Shown in pieces: positions 24,684 through 32,163 of a stretch of 64,000 bases of DNA. Origin of the DNA: Streptomyces sp. NBC_01255 (GTDB lineage: Bacteria > Actinomycetota > Actinomycetes > Streptomycetales > Streptomycetaceae); the NCBI RefSeq assembly GCF_036226445.1, contig NZ_CP108474.1, positions 6,262,001 to 6,326,000 on the forward strand. The letters are read 5' to 3'. Within the stretch, counting starts at the first letter, position 1; each line of letters begins with the position of its first letter. Both the position numbers and the translations under genes were made by a program. The notes below the pieces were generated by a model. That model was not told where the DNA came from. It saw only the letters and a program-made list of their open reading frames with translations, and did not search any database.

Positions 24684-25327
24684 TGACCGACCCCGCCGGT
24701 GCAGGCGGCGCCCGGCTCGGGGGTCTGCGGGCCCTGCACGTACTTCGTGAAGAAGGCGTCGATCCGCGGGTCGCCGGCGCTGTCCACGGTCACCTGCTTG
24801 CCCCAGGCGGACAGCATGATCGCCCCGGCCTGGTCGTCCACGGGGCTCATCAGCGTGTACTTGGTCTTGCCGACCTTCTCGGACAGCTTCGCCACGTCGG
24901 CCTTGTCGGCCTGCTTGTTGTACGTCACCCAGACGGCACCGTGCTCCAGCGAGTGCACGGCGTTCACCTCGTTGACGGCCTTGTCGTAGACCACGCCGTC
25001 GCAGTTCATCCAGACCGGGTGGTGGTCACCGCCGACCGGCGGCTTCATGTCGTACTTCACGGCGGTCTCGACGTGGTTGCGGCCGAGCTTCTTCGCGTCC
25101 CAGGTCTGTTCGGCCTTGATGGGGGCCTTGGCGGCGGCCTCCTTCGCGTCCTGCTCGTCGGACTTCTTCATCAGCACGAAGGTGCCGAAGCCGACGAGGC
25201 CGAGGACGACGACCCCGGAGACGCCGATGGTGATGAAGCGGTTGCGACGCTCGCGGGCCTGCTCGGCGCGGCGCATCTCCTCTATTCGGGCGCGGCGGTC
25301 GGCGTTGGAGGAGCGGTTGGCGGCCAT
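24680..25327 (-). CDS. DUF3105 membrane-anchored protein
   Basis: This 215-residue protein has a basic N-terminal coiled segment (RRARIEEMRRAEQARERRNR), a membrane helix (about 31-52) and an exported domain. The domain carries the DUF3105 hallmarks: PPVGGDHHPVWMNCDGVVYD and NAVHSLEHGAVWVTY, with His, Trp and Cys residues that look like metal or redox sites, and a final AACTGG cysteine. The function is unknown. It is coupled by 4 bases to DUF305 and the two probably work together at the cell surface. Confidence 0.88.
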   Translation of the reverse strand: MAANRSSNADRRARIEEMRRAEQARERRNRFITIGVSGVVVLGLVGFGTFVLMKKSDEQDAKEAAAKAPIKAEQTWDAKKLGRNHVETAVKYDMKPPVGGDHHPVWMNCDGVVYDKAVNEVNAVHSLEHGAVWVTYNKQADKADVAKLSEKVGKTKYTLMSPVDDQAGAIMLSAWGKQVTVDSAGDPRIDAFFTKYVQGPQTPEPGAACTGGVGQ

Positions 25328-25397
25328 GGTGATGTCGTCCTTCTGGAGAGAGGGGGGTGGAGTTCGGAGCGAGACACAAGGGGGGGGAGGGGTGCCC

Positions 25398-25784
25398 CTA
25401 TGTCCGGAGAACCTGAAGGACGTGCAGGTCCGGCGCGCGCGGCCGGACGCCGGGGTGGCGGGCCGGGCCGTCACCGGCGGGCGGGTCGAGGCGCGGCAGC
25501 CGGCCCTCCGCGTGGAGCGGGGGGTCGAGCGGGGGCGCACTGAGCACCGCGGGGGAGAGGGAGGGGACGAGGGAGCAGCCGCCGCGGTCGTACGGACAGA
25601 TGTACTCGGCCACGACCGTCGAGGCCCGCGCGCCGTACGTGTCCGGCGTCGCCGCGTGATGCGGATCGGTACCGGGCCCGGGACCCAGACAGACAAAGAG
25701 CGCGGCGAGGAGCGTCGCCACGGCACTCACCAGTGCCATGGGACGCGCGTGTCGGAACAGGCGTACGAGCCGCGTGGCCCCCAT
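25398..25784 (-). CDS. Small secreted or membrane-anchored hypothetical protein
   Basis: This 128-residue protein has a basic head (MGATRLVRLFRHARP), one hydrophobic segment (MALVSAVATLLAALFVCLG) ending near residue 36, then an exported Pro-rich stretch with the fixed-looking motif STVVAEYICPYDRGGCSLVP. The Pro-rich tail is atypical. I recognise no family. It lies 70 bases upstream of the DUF3105-DUF305 pair in the same direction and may be part of that unit. An upstream in-frame ATG at 25862 is less likely. Confidence 0.6.
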   Translation of the reverse strand: MGATRLVRLFRHARPMALVSAVATLLAALFVCLGPGPGTDPHHAATPDTYGARASTVVAEYICPYDRGGCSLVPSLSPAVLSAPPLDPPLHAEGRLPRLDPPAGDGPARHPGVRPRAPDLHVLQVLRT

Positions 25785-25929
25785 GGGCGCAGATCGTAGT
25801 GGGCGCGGACCCTCTGTGGGCCGAATGGGGTACCAATCGGTGCCGGTGAACGGCCACGACACGATCGGACGACCGCCGTCCGCCGCCCTCCCGTTACCTG
25901 CGTCACACCCGAGCAGGCACTATGGGTAC

Positions 25930-25945
25930 GCAACGTGCGCGAAAC
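25930..25945 (+). promoter_or_regulatory. GlnR-like half-site pair upstream of glnA2
   Basis: GCAAC-gtgcgc-GAAAC fits the actinomycete GlnR pattern gTnAC-n6-GaAAC at 9 of 10 defined positions, as I remember the consensus. It lies 84 bases ahead of the glnA2 ATG, a reasonable activator or repressor position. Only one box pair is seen. Confidence 0.4.
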
Positions 25946-26028
25946 CATGTGGTGGGATGCTCAGGTGCCCCCCGATGTATCGGAGGCGGTGGGAGCAGGC
26001 GGCCTGACCAGCAAGGATGGGTGTGGAA

Positions 26029-27390
26029 ATGGACAAGCAGCAGGAATTCGTGCTCCGTACGCTCGAGGAGCGCGACATCCGCTTCGTACGCCTGTGGTTC
26101 ACCGACGTGCTGGGCTTCCTGAAGTCGGTGGCCGTGGCGCCCGCCGAGCTTGAGCAGGCCTTCGACGAGGGCATCGGGTTCGACGGCTCGGCGATCGAGG
26201 GCTTCGCCCGCGTATACGAATCGGACATGATCGCCAAGCCGGATCCGGGGACCTTCCAGATCCTGCCGTGGCGCGCCGAGGCCCCGGGTACGGCGCGGAT
26301 GTTCTGCGACATCCTGATGCCGGACGGGTCGCCGTCCTTCGCGGACCCGCGCTACGTCCTGAAGCGGGCCCTGGCCAAGACCTCGGACCTGGGCTTCACC
26401 TTCTACACGCACCCCGAGATCGAGTTCTTCCTCCTGAAGGACAAGCCGCTCGACGGCACGCGGCCCACCCCGGCCGACAACTCGGGCTACTTCGACCACA
26501 CCCCGCAGAACGTGGGCATGGACTTCCGCCGCCAGGCGATCACGATGCTCGAATCGATGGGCATCTCGGTGGAGTTCTCCCACCACGAGGGCGCGCCGGG
26601 CCAGCAGGAGATCGACCTCCGCTACGCGGACGCCCTCTCCACGGCGGACAACATCATGACGTTCCGCCTGGTCATGAAGCAGGTCGCCCTGGAGCAGGGC
26701 GTCCAGGCCACCTTCATGCCGAAGCCGTTCTCGGACTACCCGGGCTCGGGCATGCACACGCACCTGTCGCTCTTCGAGGGCGACCGGAACGCCTTCTACG
26801 AGTCGGGCGCCGAGTACCAGCTCTCCAAGGTGGGCCGCTCCTTCATCGCGGGCCTCCTGAAGCACGCGGGCGAGATCTCCGCCGTCACCAACCAGTGGGT
26901 CAACTCGTACAAGCGCATCTGGGGCGGCTCCTCCCGCACGGCCGGCTCGGGCGGGGAGGCCCCCTCGTACATCTGCTGGGGCCACAACAACCGCTCGGCC
27001 CTCATCCGCGTCCCCATGTACAAGCCGGGCAAGACGGGTTCGTCCCGCGTCGAGGTCCGCTCCATCGACTCGGGCGCCAACCCCTACCTGACGTACGCGG
27101 TCCTCCTCGCGGCCGGCCTCAAGGGCATCGAAGAGGGCTACGAACTCCCGGCAGGCGCCGACGACGACGTCTGGGCCCTCTCCGACGCGGAACGCCGCGC
27201 GATGGGCATCGAGCCGCTCCCGCAGAACCTGGGCGAGGCGATCGCCCTGATGGAGAAGAGCGAACTGGTCGCGGAGACGCTCGGCGAGCACGTCTTCGAC
27301 TTCTTCCTCCGCAACAAGAAGCAGGAGTGGGAGGAGTACCGGAGCGAGGTCACCGCCTTCGAACTCCGCAAGAACCTCCCGGTGCTGTAA
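26029..27390 (+). CDS. glnA2: Glutamine synthetase-like ligase GlnA2
   Basis: This 453-residue GSI-fold enzyme matches actinobacterial GlnA2 in length and start (MDKQQEFVLRTLEERDIRF). Seen: GIGFDGSAIEGFARVYESDM, the metal-binding HPEIEFFLL, the ATP region MPKPFSDYPGSGMHTHLSLF, NNRSALIRVP and VEVRSIDSGANPYLTYA. In S. coelicolor the GlnA2 relative has been reported as a gamma-glutamylpolyamine synthetase, so polyamine use may be its true job. The adenylylation-site area reads GYELPAGADDDVW (Tyr371) rather than the NLYDLPPEE of true GlnA, so control by GlnE is doubtful. ATG/GTG codons at 26017 and 26023 are alternatives. Confidence 0.92.
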   Translation: MDKQQEFVLRTLEERDIRFVRLWFTDVLGFLKSVAVAPAELEQAFDEGIGFDGSAIEGFARVYESDMIAKPDPGTFQILPWRAEAPGTARMFCDILMPDGSPSFADPRYVLKRALAKTSDLGFTFYTHPEIEFFLLKDKPLDGTRPTPADNSGYFDHTPQNVGMDFRRQAITMLESMGISVEFSHHEGAPGQQEIDLRYADALSTADNIMTFRLVMKQVALEQGVQATFMPKPFSDYPGSGMHTHLSLFEGDRNAFYESGAEYQLSKVGRSFIAGLLKHAGEISAVTNQWVNSYKRIWGGSSRTAGSGGEAPSYICWGHNNRSALIRVPMYKPGKTGSSRVEVRSIDSGANPYLTYAVLLAAGLKGIEEGYELPAGADDDVWALSDAERRAMGIEPLPQNLGEAIALMEKSELVAETLGEHVFDFFLRNKKQEWEEYRSEVTAFELRKNLPVL

Positions 27391-27392
27391 GG

Positions 27393-27423
27393 GGCCGACG
27401 ATCCGGGCCGGTGGCGGTCGGCC
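27393..27423. terminator. Possible glnA2 terminator
   Basis: GGCCGAC pairs with GTCGGCC across 17 bases immediately after the stop. A three-copy CTGCCGG tandem (27430-27450) follows. The long loop makes the call tentative. Confidence 0.4.
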
Positions 27424-27501
27424 ATCGGCCTGCCGGCTGCCGGCTGCCGGAGGCGGAGGAAATGCGTTGCCCGGTGGGCGGGGGCGGATCAGACTGCACC
27501 G

Positions 27502-27996
27502 GTGAAGATCACTTCTGTCGCCACCGAGCGGCTCGTACTGCATCCGTTGAGCGTGGGGGAGGCCGAGCGGATCGTCGCTCGTGAGCCTGCGGACCAGGAC
27601 CTCTGGGGGGACGGGTATCCCGGGGACGGGGACGTGCGGTCGAGCACCGGATTTCTGCGGGGGGTTGCCGAGCGGGGGGATCCGGGGGTGTTCCGGCCCT
27701 ACACGATACGGCTCCTCGAAAGCGGGGTCACCGTCGGCGGGATCGGGTTCCACGGGCCGCCGGACGAGCTCGGGGTCGCCACCATCGGGTACGGGCTCGT
27801 GCCCGGGGCGCGCGGGAACGGGTACGCCTCCGAGGCGCTGCGGGCGCTCCTTGAGATCGCCCGGCAGGCCGGCGCCGAAGGCGTGAAGGGGGACGCCGAC
27901 CTCGACAACCCGGCCTCCCACCGGGTGATGGAGGCCGCCGGGATGCCCTGTGTGGCCGAGGACGACAAGCTGCGCCACTTCTACGTGGGGTTCTAG
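27502..27996 (+). CDS. GNAT-family N-acetyltransferase (RimJ/RimL type)
   Basis: This 164-residue acetyl-CoA-dependent transferase starts TERLVLHPLSVGEAERI and has the acetyl-CoA loop YGLVPGARGNGYASEALRAL (motif A, R/Q-x-x-G-x-G/A) and SHRVMEAAGM near the C-terminus. The substrate is unknown (a small molecule or protein N-terminus). The GTG start has CAGACT 6 bases upstream and no ribosome site, so the mRNA may be leaderless. Codons are unusually G-ended (ggg, gtc/gtg, cgg runs), unlike neighbouring glnA2. Confidence 0.9.
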   Translation: MKITSVATERLVLHPLSVGEAERIVAREPADQDLWGDGYPGDGDVRSSTGFLRGVAERGDPGVFRPYTIRLLESGVTVGGIGFHGPPDELGVATIGYGLVPGARGNGYASEALRALLEIARQAGAEGVKGDADLDNPASHRVMEAAGMPCVAEDDKLRHFYVGF

Positions 27997-28026
27997 GGGC
28001 TGCCGTTCGCGCTAGCGTTTGTCGGC

Positions 28027-28725
28027 ATGTCGGACGTCCCCTCCCGTGTCTGGTACGCCGCCTACGGCTCCAACACGCATGCCGAGCGCCTCGGGTACTA
28101 CCTCGCGGGCGGCCGGCCGCCCGGGGCCGCGCGGGCCTTTCCCGGGTGCCGGGATCCGCGCGCGCCCGAGGCTTCCGTGGCCCTCCTGCTGCCCGGGCGC
28201 GTGTACTTCGCGACCGAGTCGCCCGTGTGGGGCGGCGGCCGGGCCTTCTACGACCCCGCCGCCGACGGCACCGCCTGGGCTGTCGCCCACCTGCTCACCG
28301 TCGGGCAGTTCTCCGACATCGCCGCGCAGGAGATGTACCGGCCGCCCGGCAAAGACCTCGACCTCACGGAGGTGCTCGCGAGCGGGCGTTGTTCACTCGG
28401 GCCGGGGCGGTACGAGACCCTCGTCTGCGCCGGGTTCCTCGATCACGGTGACGGTGAGAGGGACGGTCTGCCCGTGCTCACCTTCACCGCCCCGCGGCCG
28501 CTGCCCCCGCGGCCGCCCTCCGCCGCGTACCTCCGGTACCTCGCCGCCGGGCTGCACGACGCCGGGGCCTGGCGGCCCGCCGAGGTCGCCGCCTATCTCG
28601 CCGGCTGCCCCGGCGCGGCCGGGCACTGGACCGCGGAGGCCGTCGCCGCCCTCAGCGTTCCGACAGCTCCGACGGGGCCTCCTGGACCAGCCAGCCGTTG
28701 CCGTCCGGGTCCTCGAAGGTCATGA
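28027..28725 (+). CDS. Gamma-glutamylcyclotransferase-like protein
   Basis: This protein has 232 residues. The opening VWYAAYGSNTHAERL is the YGSN phosphate-type loop of the GGCT/AIG2 fold, and the layout (PEASVALLLPGRVYFATES, GQFSDIAAQEMY, YETLVCAGFL) fits Streptomyces proteins that databases sometimes label 'histone deacetylase'. I would call it GGCT-like with unknown substrate. The last 25 residues are probably non-functional read-through because they overlap the convergent VOC gene by 74 bases. TAGCGT 8 bases before the ATG hints at a leaderless mRNA. Confidence 0.72.
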   Translation: MSDVPSRVWYAAYGSNTHAERLGYYLAGGRPPGAARAFPGCRDPRAPEASVALLLPGRVYFATESPVWGGGRAFYDPAADGTAWAVAHLLTVGQFSDIAAQEMYRPPGKDLDLTEVLASGRCSLGPGRYETLVCAGFLDHGDGERDGLPVLTFTAPRPLPPRPPSAAYLRYLAAGLHDAGAWRPAEVAAYLAGCPGAAGHWTAEAVAALSVPTAPTGPPGPASRCRPGPRRS

Positions 28726-29083
28726 ACGAGTTCCAGGTGTCGCCCTTCCCGTTCTCCCAGCCCGTCGCGCCGACGTGCATCACCGGCGAGACGTCGACGC
28801 CCCGGCCCACCAGCTCCGCCCGCGCCGCCTCGATGTCCGTGACGCAGAGCTGGAGGCCGTGCAGGGTGCCGGGGGCCATCTCCTTCGTGCCCGGCATCGC
28901 CGGCATGCCGCTCAGCAGCGCGATCGAACAGCGCGAGCCCGGCGGCGTCACCTGGACGATCCGCACGCCCGGCGCCACCTCGCTGTCCAGGTCGATCTTG
29001 AAGCCGCACTTGTCGCCGTAGAACTCCTTGGCCCGGTCGATGTCGGTCACGGGGACCGGGACGACCTCCAGGGTCCAGTTCAC
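28652..29083 (-). CDS. VOC-superfamily (glyoxalase/bleomycin-resistance) protein
   Basis: This 143-residue protein is made of two beta-alpha-beta-beta-beta units: VPVPVTDIDRAKEFYGDKCG with VRIVQVTPPGSRCSIAL, and LQLCVTDIEAARAELVGRG with FMTFEDPDGNGWLVQEA. The metal ligands expected of the fold (His/Gln early, Glu late) are partly present. The specific reaction is unknown. The GTG start overlaps the stop of the upstream PNPOx-like gene (GTGA), so the two are translationally coupled. Confidence 0.9.
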   Translation of the reverse strand: MNWTLEVVPVPVTDIDRAKEFYGDKCGFKIDLDSEVAPGVRIVQVTPPGSRCSIALLSGMPAMPGTKEMAPGTLHGLQLCVTDIEAARAELVGRGVDVSPVMHVGATGWENGKGDTWNSFMTFEDPDGNGWLVQEAPSELSER

Positions 29084-29598
29084 GTCTGCTCCTCTGCTCC
29101 GAAACGCCAGCGGGTCTGGCCGAACGGCTCACCCTTGGCGAAGCCGAAGACCGTACGAGGCGCGACCGCGAACACCAGGGCCGTACCACCGTCGCCCACG
29201 AACGCACCGTCCCGCACCTCGAATCGCCAAAGCGGGCCGTACTTCTCGACGTACGCCTCCGCCAGCTCCCGCAGCCGTTCCTCGTCCGTCACCCGGACCG
29301 CCTCGCCCTCGACGACGAGGTCGAGGCCCTCGTCGAGGGCGGGGGAGCCGGTGGTGAGGACCACCGACGGGTTCTCCGCGAGATTGCGGGCCTTGCGCTC
29401 GTCCGGCCCGGTGCAGAAGTGCAGGGCCCCCGCCGACCAGACCGCGATGAGCGGTGTGACATGCGGGCGGCCCTCCGGGCGGACCGTCGTCAGCCAGAAG
29501 ACCTCGGCCGCCGCGAGCCGGGCGGCCGCGTCGGACCAGGGCCGCGGGGCCGCTTTCGGGTCGCTGTAGCGGGGGTCGAGGGAAGTACGCGGATCCAT
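29080..29598 (-). CDS. PNPOx-like flavin/F420-binding protein
   Basis: This 172-residue split-barrel protein shows FWLTTVRPEGRPHVTPLIAV, the typical FMN/F420-binding strand pair, then LHFCTGPDERKARNLAENPS and VVEGEAVRVTDEERLRELAE. It may be a deazaflavin- or flavin-dependent reductase, since such proteins are expanded in Streptomyces; the cofactor cannot be decided here. AAAGGAC precedes the ATG by about 9 bases. It is coupled to the downstream VOC gene. Confidence 0.88.
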   Translation of the reverse strand: MDPRTSLDPRYSDPKAAPRPWSDAAARLAAAEVFWLTTVRPEGRPHVTPLIAVWSAGALHFCTGPDERKARNLAENPSVVLTTGSPALDEGLDLVVEGEAVRVTDEERLRELAEAYVEKYGPLWRFEVRDGAFVGDGGTALVFAVAPRTVFGFAKGEPFGQTRWRFGAEEQT

Positions 29599-29655
29599 GA
29601 CCGGCCGTCCTTTCGCCGTGGCCCACGGGAAGGGCCACACAGGGGAGACCGGTCC

Positions 29656-29680
29656 GCCCGACCGAACTCATCGGTCGGGC
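29656..29680. terminator. Stem-loop after the PIG-L deacetylase gene
   Basis: This is a perfect 10-bp stem (GCCCGACCGA/TCGGTCGGGC) with an ACTCA loop. It starts 20 bases past the stop of the leftward PIG-L gene. Confidence 0.8.
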
Positions 29681-29699
29681 CGTGCCCGTACGTCCGGAC

Positions 29700-31901
29700 T
29701 CAGCGGTCCGCGGGCGTCCAGTGCAGCCGGCCGTTCAGGCCGATCGCCGCGACCCCGTCCGTCCCCGCGTCGGGCGCCCCGGCGAACAGGAACCGCTCCA
29801 GCCGCCACGTCGGCCGCGTCCCGCCCCGGCCCAGCGGGGCCGTCGCCAGGACGCCGGTACGGGAGCGGACCGCGAGCATGCCGCCGACGTCCGCCGAGCC
29901 CGCGGGTCCCCCCACCGAGCCGCCGACCGTACCCCCGGCCGAACCGCTCACCGGGCCGAAGCCCGCGACGCCGCCCGCCAGCTCCCGCATCGGGGAGGCC
30001 AGGCCCGCGCCCGAGAAGTCGGCGGTCCGCAGGTCGTTGGAGGCCGGCTTGCGGAACCAGAGCCGTACGCCCTCGCCGCCCGGCGCCGCGTTCGCGCTCA
30101 GCGCCAGCGTCGTCGGCGGCAGGCCCGTCCGTACCGGACCCGTCAGCGGTCCGCCGGGGCGCTGCGCAGCCCACGCCAGGACGGTGGTCGGGGTGCTCGC
30201 GAAGACGTACCCGCGGCCCGTCGCGTCGGTCGCCGCCACCGGGTCGCCGTGCACATCGGCGCCGCCGAGCGCCCGCCACGGACCCCACCGGCCGTCCGCG
30301 CCCTGCTCGCGCGCCACGAGCCGGTGAGCGCTGTCCCGCAGGACCAGGGTCGCCCGGCCGTCGAGGCCCAGGGTCACGGCGGGCGCGCTGATGTCGGAGG
30401 TGCCCCCGACGTCGTCCCGCTCGGGCGTACCGAGCGAACGCCACGGGCCGAAGGCGCCGCCGGGGCTGCCGGGGCTGCCGGAGTCGCCCGCGCCGCCCGT
30501 CGTCGTCTGCTCGGTCGTCACGACCTCGCGCCGGTAGTCCGCCGGGCCGGCGCCGAGCGTCGTCCGGGTGCCGAAGACGGCCAGCCGGCCGTCGGGCAGC
30601 AGCGTGGAGGTGACCCCGCTGTCCAGGCCGCCGCCGGGCAGCAGGACGGGCCCCTGCCACGCCGCCTCGCCCGCCGCCTTCCGCCAGGTCGCGAGGCGCC
30701 CGTCGAGGACGGAGAAGGCGTGCAGCGCGCCGCCCCGGTCGCGCTGCACCCAGGAGGTGGAGGTGCCCCGGGCGTACCGGATGGTCTGCGCCCAGCCCCG
30801 GCCCGCGGGCCGCGCGGCCACCTTCAGGTCGCCGCAGCCCGAGACGGTCCCGCAGTCGTTGACGCCGTCCATCCACGCGTACGTCTTGAGGGTCTTCAGC
30901 TTCGCGTCCGCCGTCTCGGGGTCGAGGGTGTGCGGCAGGACGCTGGTCGGGTAGCCGAGGTAGTTCTGCACGCCGACGTGCGGGTGCCCGGGTATCTCCG
31001 CGTACCGGGCGAGCGCGGCCTGGACGAACCGCGCCCCGTACAGGTGGTCCTGATGGTCCTGGTAGCGGTCCGTGCCGGCGACCTTGCCGGAGGTCGGGTC
31101 CTGCATCCGGACGAAGGTCGGCCGGAAACGCTCCAGGACCCCGGCCACCGTCGCGACGACCTGGTCCTTGGTGTACGTGAAGTCCGCCGCGACCGGGGTG
31201 CCGGAGGCGCGCTGGGAGGCGAGCGCGGATATCCGGCCGTGCCACAGGCCGTTCAGGCTCTCGGGGCGGTCGCCGTTGGTCGCCCCGGCCTCGCGCATCT
31301 GCAGCCAGACCAGCTTCACGTGCGGCTTCGCCCGCAGGGTGTCCAGCTCCGCGGTCGCGCCGCCGGCCGTGGGGATCGCGACCCGTTCCCAGGGGCTGGT
31401 GCGGCTGCCGGTGGCCATCTCGGCGTACGCGGCGCGGATGCCGTTCTGCCGGGCCTCCGCGTACCCCGCCTTGTCGGGCGCGGCCCCGGCGGCGTCGCGC
31501 GGACGGGCGTTGACGCCGTCCGACTCGCCGGAGGTGAGGTAGACGGAGGTCAGGGCGTTGCCGGAGCGGATGGACTGGGAGGTGTCCGGGTTCATGAAGA
31601 ACAGGTCGTCGTCGGGGTGCGCCACGATCTGCACCACGGACGCGCCGTCGGAGGCGGCGGCCGGCGCCTCCGGCGCGCGCTCCTTCGCCCGCGCCTCGAC
31701 CGGGCGGACCTTCCCCTCCTCCGGCGTGTGCACGGGCGGGGTGGCCGACGCCGCCGAGGAGTCCGGCGCCGTCGTCACCGACAGCAGACCGGCGAAGGTG
31801 CCGCCCACCAGGACGGTCGTCACGGCCGTCGTGACGACCCTGCGGCGGGAGCCCCCGCGGCGGGAGGAGGCGGCGGGACGGCGGGTGAGACGGACGGGCA
31901 T
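29700..31901 (-). CDS. Secreted PIG-L family deacetylase with C-terminal beta-propeller-like region
   Basis: This 733-residue exported protein has a basic, Arg-rich head (about 1-22), a hydrophobic segment VVTTAVTTVLVGGTFAGLL and Ala-rich cleavage area. The PIG-L/LmbE domain follows: VVQIVAHPDDDLFFMNPD (Zn site), LTSGESDGVNA, and DRYQDHQDHLYGARFV (second Zn His pair). After about residue 370 come repeats of the type FGPWRSLGTPERDDVGG and GRWGPWRALGGADVHGDPVA, a propeller-like module seen in other Streptomyces exoproteins. It probably deacetylates an amino-sugar outside the cell. Divergent from glnE. Confidence 0.88.
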   Translation of the reverse strand: MPVRLTRRPAASSRRGGSRRRVVTTAVTTVLVGGTFAGLLSVTTAPDSSAASATPPVHTPEEGKVRPVEARAKERAPEAPAAASDGASVVQIVAHPDDDLFFMNPDTSQSIRSGNALTSVYLTSGESDGVNARPRDAAGAAPDKAGYAEARQNGIRAAYAEMATGSRTSPWERVAIPTAGGATAELDTLRAKPHVKLVWLQMREAGATNGDRPESLNGLWHGRISALASQRASGTPVAADFTYTKDQVVATVAGVLERFRPTFVRMQDPTSGKVAGTDRYQDHQDHLYGARFVQAALARYAEIPGHPHVGVQNYLGYPTSVLPHTLDPETADAKLKTLKTYAWMDGVNDCGTVSGCGDLKVAARPAGRGWAQTIRYARGTSTSWVQRDRGGALHAFSVLDGRLATWRKAAGEAAWQGPVLLPGGGLDSGVTSTLLPDGRLAVFGTRTTLGAGPADYRREVVTTEQTTTGGAGDSGSPGSPGGAFGPWRSLGTPERDDVGGTSDISAPAVTLGLDGRATLVLRDSAHRLVAREQGADGRWGPWRALGGADVHGDPVAATDATGRGYVFASTPTTVLAWAAQRPGGPLTGPVRTGLPPTTLALSANAAPGGEGVRLWFRKPASNDLRTADFSGAGLASPMRELAGGVAGFGPVSGSAGGTVGGSVGGPAGSADVGGMLAVRSRTGVLATAPLGRGGTRPTWRLERFLFAGAPDAGTDGVAAIGLNGRLHWTPADR

Positions 31902-32019
31902 CGGTGTCGGCGCGCTTTCACAGAAGGACGGGAGAGAGGACGGCGCGCGGGGGTGGTGCACGCACACAACAAGACGGACTTTCAAGAAATACGGTTCATC
32001 GGGCCCGAAAAGCGATCAA

Positions 32020-32035
32020 TGTGCGAGATGTCACG
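32020..32035. promoter_or_regulatory. CRP-like inverted repeat between deacetylase and glnE
   Basis: TGTGCGAGATGTCACG fits GTG-N8-CAC and differs at one inner position from the actinobacterial CRP pattern GTGA-N6-TCAC. It lies about 120 bases upstream of the deacetylase start, in the AT-richest part of the intergenic gap. Confidence 0.35.
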
Positions 32036-32076
32036 TGTGATCCGCTTCGATCCGAAGGCCTGAGCGCCTGCGCTCC

Positions 32077-32110
32077 CCACTCCGGATAGGCTCGATAGGC
32101 TCGACCTCCC
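32077..32110 (+). promoter_or_regulatory. Candidate glnE promoter zone
   Basis: ATAGGCTCG is repeated in tandem about 65 bases ahead of the glnE start. Each copy supplies a TAGGCT, a common Streptomyces -10 shape. No clear -35 is seen. The rest of the 262-base gap from 31902 holds only the CRP-like site and an A/T-richer stretch. Confidence 0.3.
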
Positions 32111-32163
32111 GGGCCCGACCTTGTGGGAGACCTGGGATGGACCTGCTTGGAGGGAGCGGTCGG

